Shown piece after piece: positions 14,201 through 19,932 of a DNA stretch of 20,322 nt. Source of the DNA: a virus; the IMG/VR virus record IMGVR_UViG_3300031772_000363, positions 1-20,322 of that record; one strand, 5' to 3'. A program made the translations under genes and the position numbers. The notes under the pieces were generated by a model. That model had not been told where the DNA came from. It made no database searches and saw nothing but the letters and a program-made list of their open reading frames with translations. Position 1 is the first letter of the stretch. Each line of letters starts with the position of its first letter.

Positions 14201-14934
14201 CTAGAACTAGACGAACTGCTTGATCTACTAGAACTAGAACTTGAGGAACTGCTAGAGATGCTAGAGCTAGATGAAGAACTAGACCTAGAAGAACTACTAG
14301 AGCTTGACGATGAACTTGTCCAAAAAGTTATAGTATCTGTGCCAAAATTAACCCAAGGATTATCAGTTCCAGTATCAGCGTCAGCAGCATCCAAGTCATT
14401 CGCAGCATTGTCCCCTACTATTATTAATCCATCGTGATCACTTCCGTTGCCTGGATTTCCCCCTAACCCTATTTCTATTACTATTCTATCACCATTTGAA
14501 CACGCTAATGAACTTGATGTCGCACTATCATACCTACTAGCTTCACTACCTGTTGTAGGAGCCTCAGTATTATCAGGATTGAATGCTACTAATGTACCTC
14601 TATATGTAACTCCATCAGATTGAACTACCCTAATAACCCAAGTAAGCACTAAATTACAATCAGTAGCCCTTTCACTGCATTTTATGGATAACCCTACTGT
14701 TTGTGCTTGGATAGTCTGGGCGGCTATTGGTGCAGAAATCCATTGACCAAAATAAAAATCTTTATCTAAATCATCCGCATCAGCATGAGTAACATTTGTC
14801 ATTGCTGATGATATTTTAGTAGTTACTGCATTTAATCTTCCTATAGCTCCACTAGCGGCAGCATCCCAGCTTGTACTGTACGCCGGAGTTATATCTGCCG
14901 CACCTGAAGATGGAAGATAGAATTTAGTTGCCAT
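11251..14934 (-). CDS. Giant poly-serine repeat fibre-like protein
   Basis: The 1227-residue protein has four parts. Residues 1-206 are a beta-rich globular domain (TKFYLPSSGAADITPAYS, WISAPIAAQTIQAQTVGLSI, GDRIVIEIGLGGNPGNGSDH), a jelly-roll-like domain often seen in phage fibre proteins. Residues 207-1172 are almost all Ser in units of eight Ser plus one Ile, with occasional 10-12 residue spacings and rare Arg, Tyr, Leu, Phe, Asn or Glu. A 16-residue non-Ser insert (ESVAFILYTDLWQVDF) sits at 391-406. Residues 1173-1227 are a short domain with two related hairpin-like repeats (VDFIDETYYYSF and LDLTFNDDTGEYVF). It is probably an elongated virion surface fibre, by domain style and neighbours. 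A weak AGGA precedes the ATG. The tract length suggests it could expand or contract. Confidence 0.75.
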   Translation of the reverse strand: MATKFYLPSSGAADITPAYSTSWDAAASGAIGRLNAVTTKISSAMTNVTHADADDLDKDFYFGQWISAPIAAQTIQAQTVGLSIKCSERATDCNLVLTWVIRVVQSDGVTYRGTLVAFNPDNTEAPTTGSEASRYDSATSSSLACSNGDRIVIEIGLGGNPGNGSDHDGLIIVGDNAANDLDAADADTGTDNPWVNFGTDTITFWTSSSSSSSSSSRSSSSSSSSISSSSSSSSSSRSSSSSSSSRSSSSSSSSISSSSSSSSISSSSSSSSRSSSSSSSSISSSSSSSSISSSSSSSSISSSSSSSSISSSSSSSSISSSSSSSSISSSSSSSSISSSSSSSSISSSSSSSSISSSSSSSSISSSSSSSSISSSSSSSSISSSSSSSSSESVAFILYTDLWQVDFSSSSSSSSSSSFSSSSSSSSSISSSSSSSSSSRSSSSSSSSISSSSSSSSSSISSSSSSSSLSSSSSSSSISSSSSSSSSSISSSSSSSSSYSSSSSSSSISSSSSSSSSSISSSSSSSSSYSSSSSSSSISSSSSSSSISSSSSSSSISSSSSSSSISSSSSSSSSSISSSSSSSSSYSSSSSSSSISSSSSSSSSSISSSSSSSLSYSSSSSSSSISSSSSSSSISSSSSSSSISSSSSSSSISSSSSSSSISSSSSSSSRSSSSSSSSSSISSSSSSSSSSSSISSSSSSSSISSSSSSSSISSSSSSSSISNSSSSSSISSSSSSSNSSISSSSSSSSSISSSSSSSSISSSSSSSSISSSSSSSSISSSSSSSSISSSSSSSSISSSSSSSSISSSSSSSSISSSSSSSSISSSSSSSSISSSSSSSSISSSSSSSSISSSSSSSSISSSSSSSSISSSSSSSSISSSSSSSSIFSTSSSSSSSSSLSSSSSSSSISSSSSSSNESISSSSSSSSSISSSSSSSSISSSSSSSSISSSSSSSSISSSSSSSSISSSSSSSSISSSSSSSSISSSSSSSSISSSSSSFSISSSSSSSSSSISSSSSSSSSISSSSSSSSSSISSSSSSSSISSSSSSSSFSSSSSSSSSISSSSSSSNSSSSSYSSSSSSSIISLSSSSSSSISSSSSSSSFSSSSSSSSSSFSSSSSSSSSSSSISSSSSSSSSSISSSSSSSSYSLSSSSFSSSSSSSSSFSSSSSSASSLPLKVDFIDETYYYSFCDETNNLQFKSEVLDLTFNDDTGEYVFIDDTKKYKFHQH
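11419..14316 (-). repeat. In-frame 27-bp tandem repeats encoding (Ser8-Ile)n
   Basis: About 2.9 kb of degenerate tandem repeat, with a typical sense unit ATT TCT AGC AGT TCA TCT AGC (+ TCT AGT). Unit length is mostly 27 bases, sometimes 30-36 or more, always a multiple of three. Serine codon family (TCN or AGY) is conserved at each unit position while third bases vary freely; the fourth Ser is found as TCA, TCC, TCG and TCT. Ile varies between ATT and ATC. A unique insert lies at 13717-13764. Each unit holds up to three CTAG tetranucleotides. Confidence 0.9.
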
Positions 14935-14935
14935 A

Positions 14936-16372
14936 TTAATTTAATTCCTGATACACTCTGCAAGAAATCCAATTGTTAGCATCAAAGTAATCGCCCAAAT
15001 CAGCAGAAACTATCGCGGTAAGAGTAAAATCAGTATTAACAGGAGAAGAATTGTCTGAGTCTATTGTTTCCCACAATCCTGAGATCCTATTAAAAATCTG
15101 TAAGTATACAGTTTTAATAGCTGGATCAAGGCTAGTTTTACCTTTCCAGGTAATGGTAGCTTGTTGCTGAGCTGTGTTTTTGTCTTTGAATAAGAAGACT
15201 AAAAATGGTTGCGTAGACGCTGGGGCTATATATCCTAAATAACTTGTTGAAAAACAATATTCGCTAGACCCAGCACTAGCAGCTACAGAAGTATCCAGTA
15301 AATCACCATCAACTATACTAATATCTGTTGCGTAATTACCGTTTGTGTTTGTATTACTTATTGTAACAGCTAATGCCTGGTCTCCCGCATTTTTACGCAG
15401 TGTTAATGTATAAGATTTTCCACTTCCAGGAAAGCCTTCGAACTGAACATACAAGTTCTTAAGAGTATACGATAAACAACTTACAGCTTGTCTTATAGCT
15501 TCAGTAGGAGCAAATTGAACTTGCCCACCACTTAAAGAATAGTACATAGTTGAACCAGGAGTGACATCTCCATTTGCCCCTTCTGATGTCTTTGGTATTA
15601 CGAATTCACCTAAAGTATCTGGCAAAAATACACAGGAGAATTTAACTCCCATGCCATTTCCGCCAGAATCACCTACCCTTACTGATAAATAATCTCCTGC
15701 AACAACAGAAAAGTTATTTGATAAATCGTTTCCAGTAGTAGAAGGGTTAGCTATAGTAACTACTAAAGATTGGTCAGTAGTATTTTTCCTAGTAATAAAT
15801 GAAACGTTTCCTAACGCAGGTGCACTGTTTAAACTAGCATATAATTTTTTTACTGTCCCCGATGTCGGGAAGACAATGTCACTCCATAAGGCTGCAGCAT
15901 GAATTCCATTAAATGTACATAATGAAAGGTATCTTCCATTAGTAATAGAAGTAGTTGCACCCATAAAAATGTTTTCACCCGCTGCCGTAGGTACAAACTT
16001 CATTGCAAATGTCATTTTTACTGCGGTAGGTGTATTTGATGGAGTTACTCCTATTGAAATAAGGTCTCCTGCATTTACAGAAATTGGATGTGAAGTATCT
16101 GCACCAGAAGTACTGGAATCACTTAAAGTAACATTAAGCGATTGTTCTACCCCATTTTTGTATAAAGATGTCGAATAACTTTTACTTGCTCCTGGAGAAT
16201 CCCTCAAAAGAACTTTTAAATTATCAAATACACCAGAAGTAGGCACAATACAAGATATATCGCTTTCTGTAGCAGAAGGCTGATTCATCCCCATAGGAAG
16301 AAAATATCTAGGATTAGCTGTATCTAAATTAGTACCAGCAGAACCACCTAATATAATTTGAGAAGTACTCAT
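14936..16372 (-). CDS. Fibre-like protein with three tandem beta-sandwich repeats
   Basis: This 478-residue protein contains three related ~120-residue units, at about 4-128, 134-250 and 257-380. Each has an opening 'fm/y.lsg/n' strand, an 'l..l.v.l...pg..ks...tl.kNg.dQsL.vtis' core (compare KNGVEQSLNVTLSD, KNTTDQSLVVTIAN and KNAGDQALAVTISN) and a '..i.v..GD.lsi.v..s' strand. The final ~95 residues form a different beta domain (QQATITWKGKTSLDPAIKTV, then GLWETIDSDNS). Such repeats are typical of phage fibre or receptor-binding proteins. It has no serine tract, unlike both neighbours. The ATG at 16372 lies 2 bases from the previous stop, with its GGAG inside the upstream gene's final Val-Glu-Ile-Ser codons. 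An exact receptor cannot be inferred. Confidence 0.65.
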   Translation of the reverse strand: MSTSQIILGGSAGTNLDTANPRYFLPMGMNQPSATESDISCIVPTSGVFDNLKVLLRDSPGASKSYSTSLYKNGVEQSLNVTLSDSSTSGADTSHPISVNAGDLISIGVTPSNTPTAVKMTFAMKFVPTAAGENIFMGATTSITNGRYLSLCTFNGIHAAALWSDIVFPTSGTVKKLYASLNSAPALGNVSFITRKNTTDQSLVVTIANPSTTGNDLSNNFSVVAGDYLSVRVGDSGGNGMGVKFSCVFLPDTLGEFVIPKTSEGANGDVTPGSTMYYSLSGGQVQFAPTEAIRQAVSCLSYTLKNLYVQFEGFPGSGKSYTLTLRKNAGDQALAVTISNTNTNGNYATDISIVDGDLLDTSVAASAGSSEYCFSTSYLGYIAPASTQPFLVFLFKDKNTAQQQATITWKGKTSLDPAIKTVYLQIFNRISGLWETIDSDNSSPVNTDFTLTAIVSADLGDYFDANNWISCRVYQELN

Positions 16373-16373
16373 A

Positions 16374-17522
16374 TTAACTTATCTCCACATATTGACTATC
16401 TTCAAGAGTTACTTTTGTATAATCTCCTGCTGAAAAAGCAGTTGCTAAATCTGTATCGTTTGCGGGTAAAGCTGCAATGTTTTCTCTTGAATAAATCTGA
16501 GAAGCTAATGATGAGCTGCTTGAACTAGAACTTGATGAACTGCTAGAAGAAGAACTTGATGAACTGCTAGAAGAAGAACTTGAGGAACTTCCACTAACAT
16601 ACTCATCAGCACCAATATCCCAAGTTCCTGCGCCAGTTGGTCGAGTATCGCCGTCTATATCATCAGTAAAGGTTACGGAAAGGTCTGTACCTATATTAAG
16701 CAACGCAGAGCCAACGACTAGGTGAAAGTCTTCACTATCTGCGGTTACATTAGTAAATGTAGTTATATCGTAAGGTATACTATCACCAGCTGTACCTCCA
16801 GCAGAAGTGTCAGAGGATGCACAAGTTGTCATACTTGTCCCACTACCCCAATCAGCCGTTGCACCATTAGAGTAGGCATAGCAATTCTTATAGGTTACAT
16901 TGTAATATATAGAATAAGCCGCATTCGTATTAGCTAAAGAAATAATAGTACAATTTAATATTTGGTGTGCTGTTGGATTATTCCAAGTTCCTCCAGTAAA
17001 ACAAGCTATATTAGCTTTTCCAATAAGTACAGAATTGCGTAAAATATTTCCAGTAGTTTCTCCTACATTAGCATAAGCAACACCTCCAGAAATAAGAATA
17101 CACTTATCAATTATTAAATTGTATGCTTCGTATGAAGTACCAGTTGAATGGAATGCTCTTGTATATACATCTGTTTGGGTACTTGTGTTGTTAAATTGAA
17201 GTCCAGTTATAAAAGTATATTTTGTATATAGGGAGACAATTTCAGCATTATTAACTGTAGCCACAAGGCGGTATTTCGACGTATTATATTTCCCATCATG
17301 GCGGCACCCAGCAGTAGTATAAATGTTAATATAGTCATTGACAGTGGTGGTGTAATTATGAATAGTACAAGCCGTAGTATCTGCACTACTCCAAGTACCG
17401 TCTATCTCAACAGTAAACCATCCATCTCCCGTTAAATCCTGCTCATTGGCGTTCATGCAGGCTTCAAGGGAGGTATAATCTCCGCCAGAAGGTTTTACTG
17501 TCTTTTTAAGAAATTCAGCCAT
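16374..17522 (-). CDS. Beta-helix fibre-like protein with serine linker and C-terminal module
   Basis: This 382-residue protein has three parts. Residues 1-310 look like a right-handed parallel beta-helix, with Asn/Thr/Ile-rich coils such as YNLIIDKCILISGG, ILRNSVLIGKANI and HQILNCTIISLANTNAAYSI, ending in DGDTRPTGAGTWDIGADEY, a recurrent ending of such domains. Residues ~312-338 are a pure Ser linker. The last ~40 residues (IYSRENIAALPANDTDLATA onward) are about 75% identical to the free-standing 43-residue protein encoded at 17928-18059. Beta-helix domains in phage fibres often bind or cleave surface polysaccharide; no catalytic residues can be assigned here. The start shares a base with the preceding stop (TAATG), implying coupling. 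Confidence 0.7.
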   Translation of the reverse strand: MAEFLKKTVKPSGGDYTSLEACMNANEQDLTGDGWFTVEIDGTWSSADTTACTIHNYTTTVNDYINIYTTAGCRHDGKYNTSKYRLVATVNNAEIVSLYTKYTFITGLQFNNTSTQTDVYTRAFHSTGTSYEAYNLIIDKCILISGGVAYANVGETTGNILRNSVLIGKANIACFTGGTWNNPTAHQILNCTIISLANTNAAYSIYYNVTYKNCYAYSNGATADWGSGTSMTTCASSDTSAGGTAGDSIPYDITTFTNVTADSEDFHLVVGSALLNIGTDLSVTFTDDIDGDTRPTGAGTWDIGADEYVSGSSSSSSSSSSSSSSSSSSSSSSSSSSSLASQIYSRENIAALPANDTDLATAFSAGDYTKVTLEDSQYVEIS

Positions 17523-17926
17523 TAGAGTATTTTTCTTTCTATATAAGTTGTAACCTGTACTTTACTTATCGTAAATATACCGCCCTGACTTATAATAGTA
17601 GACATCCAATTAGACGGTACTCGCCATTCACGAAAACGAAGGAGTCGTATCTGCTCGTGCCCTTGCGCATCTGTATATAGTTCATTTATTGAATTTTCGT
17701 ATTGTTTAGCTTCTTCAACTGTCATGCCGGGAATCTTTACTATTACAAAATCAGGCAAACATTCTGCACTGCCCCATACCCAGCCATCAGGACGAACCAC
17801 TACAATATCGCCAAGTTGCGTGCGGGCATCATATTGTTCTTTTTCTGCGGCACTCAATTTATTAATATCAGCCTGTTTCCAGGCATCTTTCCAATGAGTT
17901 TTTGCTTTAACAAGTAATTCAGCCAT
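17522..17926 (-). CDS. Hypothetical phage protein with DGWxWG motif
   Basis: A 134-residue soluble protein containing LGDIVVVRPDGWVWGSAECLPDFVIVKIPGMTVEEAKQYE across residues ~38-77. The 'gDivvv.pDgw.wG..E..p.f.ivkvPgm...ea..y' pattern recurs in small phage proteins near fibre genes; I know no established function. The N-terminus is helical and Lys-rich, and the C-terminus (GGIFTISKVQVTTYIERKIL) is beta-rich. The ATG at 17926 lies one base from the stop of the 43-residue gene, whose GTGGAGATAAGT end supplies the Shine-Dalgarno sequence. Its own stop overlaps the beta-helix gene start. It is probably a virion or fibre-assembly component by context only. Confidence 0.6.
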   Translation of the reverse strand: MAELLVKAKTHWKDAWKQADINKLSAAEKEQYDARTQLGDIVVVRPDGWVWGSAECLPDFVIVKIPGMTVEEAKQYENSINELYTDAQGHEQIRLLRFREWRVPSNWMSTIISQGGIFTISKVQVTTYIERKIL

Positions 17927-17927
17927 A

Positions 17928-18059
17928 TCAACTTATCTCCACATAATCGCTATCTTCTAATGTTACTTTTGTATAATCACTAGCAGAAAGTATAGTTGCT
18001 AAATCTATATCATCTGTTGGTAATGTAGCGACATTTTCTCTAGAATATAATTTATCCAT
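17928..18059 (-). CDS. 43-residue free-standing copy of the fibre C-terminal module
   Basis: A short ORF with ATG at 18057-18059, AAGGAG seven bases upstream, and a TGA stop. It encodes MDKLYSRENVATLPTDDIDL and continues to DYTKVTLEDSDYVEIS. By my count it matches the C-terminal 40 residues of the beta-helix fibre protein at 30 of 40 positions, and similarity is also clear at DNA level (compare 16374-16500). A proper start and Shine-Dalgarno sequence suggest it is made as a separate peptide rather than being debris. It could be a trimerisation or attachment module acting in trans, or the remnant of a fibre gene that lost its body. It begins 23 bases after the GT9-like gene. Confidence 0.7.
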   Translation of the reverse strand: MDKLYSRENVATLPTDDIDLATILSASDYTKVTLEDSDYVEIS

Positions 18060-18082
18060 AGAATTCTCCTTTATGGAATGGA

Positions 18083-18895
18083 TTACTTATTTTTTAAGAT
18101 CCACTCTTTGATCGATCCGTCAATATAGTTTCTGATATCAATGCGCTTGATGGGCGATTTGGTGAAATGCGGTGCCTGGAGATCCTTCTCTAGTAGGCAG
18201 ACATTGGTATGAGGCAACAGACTCAAAGCCAAATGGAAGTTCCCAGATACAGCACCGATAAAATAGTCGCAGTGGGCAAGTAATGCAATCAAAGTATCAA
18301 GCCGTGCAGGCCAATTACGCACATGGTTATCAACAAAATCAAACTTCTTTCCTGTTTCATTATAAAATGCATGTTGAAAAAGAGTTTCAACGGGGATGCA
18401 ATCAGCATCAATGATCTCTTGCCATACTTTTTTTGCAATAGGTTCATCAGTATTGGCAAGCCAACTTACCGAAGTATTGCTGAAATGAACCGCGACTATT
18501 TTTTTGCTTTTAATAGGTGCATGACCGCAGGTGAGAGGAATACCTAATTCTTCTAAGCATGAAACTTCGGCTTTTGTTAGATTTACATCCTCTAACTTTT
18601 CTAAAGGCATATGGCAAGAAAAAACAAGGTCGTAATCACTTGTTTTAACCGTTTCTTGCCAATTTCCATCAAGTAGGATCGCATCTTCTATTATGAATTC
18701 TTCCTGCAATCCTCTTGCAAGTCCAAGATCTATCTGTATTTCCGGGTAGTTTGTTTTTAAATAAAGATAGGGAGCTTTAAACATTACCGCATCACCTACC
18801 CCGTGCCAAAAAGGAAGAAGAACTTTTTTATATAAACCAGTATCGAGATGTTCTACTAGCTTTTTACCACCCTTAACATCAGTGATGAGAGGCAT
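18083..18895 (-). CDS. GT9-like (heptosyltransferase-type) glycosyltransferase
   Basis: This 270-residue GT-B-type protein resembles family 9 glycosyltransferases, which move sugars, classically heptose, from nucleotide-sugar donors. Segments seen are VLLPFWHGVGDAVMFKAPYL (25-44, the family's 'G.GD.i...p....l' entry), VAVHFSNTSVSWLAN (134-148) and IALLAHCDYFIGAVSGNFHLALSL (203-226, matching 'li..ad..ig.dsG..HlA.al'). It is shorter than the usual ~340 residues. Related GT9-like enzymes of the TibC/AAH type add heptose to serines of autotransporters. The substrate here is unknown: host surface sugar and phage virion serine are both possible. It has its own promoter-like sequence (18915-18943) and AAAGGA before the ATG. 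Confidence 0.72.
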   Translation of the reverse strand: MPLITDVKGGKKLVEHLDTGLYKKVLLPFWHGVGDAVMFKAPYLYLKTNYPEIQIDLGLARGLQEEFIIEDAILLDGNWQETVKTSDYDLVFSCHMPLEKLEDVNLTKAEVSCLEELGIPLTCGHAPIKSKKIVAVHFSNTSVSWLANTDEPIAKKVWQEIIDADCIPVETLFQHAFYNETGKKFDFVDNHVRNWPARLDTLIALLAHCDYFIGAVSGNFHLALSLLPHTNVCLLEKDLQAPHFTKSPIKRIDIRNYIDGSIKEWILKNK

Positions 18896-18914
18896 TTTTT
18901 ATCCTTTCAATGTG

Positions 18915-18943
18915 AGTATAGCATATATTCATAATTAAAACAA
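18915..18943 (-). promoter_or_regulatory. Candidate extended -10 promoter for the GT9-like gene
   Basis: TATACT (18915-18920) is preceded by TGC, forming an extended -10 element, and lies 17 bases from a weak -35 TTGTTT (18938-18943). The predicted transcript would start about 13 bases before the ATG, just ahead of its AAAGGAT ribosome site. The position, in the 64-base gap between the two glycosyltransferase genes, is sensible for a promoter. Confidence 0.5.
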
Positions 18944-18959
18944 ATTTCATCAATTTAGA

Positions 18960-19922
18960 TTATTCTTCGTATGGCAATTCTGGATGCCTATAATTGACCT
19001 TTTCTATCTTAATTTTATGGTCTAACATCCTTAAAAAGTTACTATAAAGCAAATCCATAGCACCTTTCGCCATATTGTCACAGCATTCTGTGGCCTTTAA
19101 ATATCCTTCGGCACAGTGATGCCTATTGTCTAATTGGCAATCACGCCATTTTTTATGGTAATATTGGCCATGATAGGAGAAAACAGGTATCCCACACTCA
19201 GTTTTAATGAGTCCCCTGTCGCTTACAGCCCTTATGTAAGGCTTTAAAAGCTGTTCATTGGTAGCTAACCATTGGATACCAGGTAAAACCACTGTTTTAT
19301 CCGCACTACCGACCTCTAATAGGCATATATTCATCGCATCCATGTCAGGAGCCTTGAAATTATCCCCATTCATATCATCCTTACCATCTACGAATATCTG
19401 GTAAGAACGCTCAAGTGCATTACCCCATATCTTTGTATCTATGAATAAAGGACAGTTACAAAGGTCAACTTGGTTGTAATACCCTTTAGGGATGAGCCAT
19501 TTCCCCTTATATTGGTGGTGCGGATCGTCATACACCTTATTTTGCTCTTTCCCTGCGCAAAGCACAAAACCAGTATCCGCGGCAATCTGAAAATATTGCC
19601 AAGGATCCCTTACAAACACCATATCCGCATCAAGAACGCATACTGCATCATATTCAATCCCTACTTCACGGGCATAATAATAGCGCTTACGACATACAAC
19701 TTCACTAAGGCCAAAAGATTCCTGTATTTCATATTCAGTGATCTCATGGAATATAACCGTATAGTTCAATAAAGAAAATTGATCGATCACTTTTTGCGGG
19801 ATTTTATACCCATAAAAATGAACATCTTGCTTGTTCCCTACGAAATCAAGACTGTTCAATTCAGCAACTACCTCTGGAAGATACTTGATATCCGCGCATA
19901 CTACAAATGCATACTTTGACAT
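18960..19922 (-). CDS. GT-A-fold (GT8-like) glycosyltransferase
   Basis: I place the start at ATG 19920-19922 (MSKYAFVVCADIKYL), five bases after AAGGAG; a longer reading from 19964 would overlap the previous gene and has no ribosome site. The product is 320 residues. YDAVCVLDADMVFVRDP (91-107) holds the metal-binding DxD (98-100) at the end of a strand, as in GT-A enzymes. The NCPLFIDTKIW segment (156-166) resembles the acceptor-side 'N.G....t..w' block. FSYHGQYYHKKW (248-259) resembles the GT8 C-terminal 'H..g..KPW' metal/nucleotide motif. Donor and acceptor are unknown. The middle and C-terminus are Cys-rich. It lies between a radical SAM gene and another glycosyltransferase, suggesting a shared modification pathway. 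Confidence 0.72.
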   Translation of the reverse strand: MSKYAFVVCADIKYLPEVVAELNSLDFVGNKQDVHFYGYKIPQKVIDQFSLLNYTVIFHEITEYEIQESFGLSEVVCRKRYYYAREVGIEYDAVCVLDADMVFVRDPWQYFQIAADTGFVLCAGKEQNKVYDDPHHQYKGKWLIPKGYYNQVDLCNCPLFIDTKIWGNALERSYQIFVDGKDDMNGDNFKAPDMDAMNICLLEVGSADKTVVLPGIQWLATNEQLLKPYIRAVSDRGLIKTECGIPVFSYHGQYYHKKWRDCQLDNRHHCAEGYLKATECCDNMAKGAMDLLYSNFLRMLDHKIKIEKVNYRHPELPYEE

Positions 19923-19932
19923 TTTCTCTCCT

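Noticed and set aside
11419-14316. CRISPR-like array (regular 27-bp repeats)
   Set aside because: Units are contiguous, without unique spacers, stay in frame and encode Ser8-Ile inside a larger gene.
13559-14437. Plus-strand ORF (292 codons) of similar Leu/Glu repeats
   Set aside because: Shadow of the serine repeat and of the N-terminal domain of the giant fibre gene; no independent evidence.
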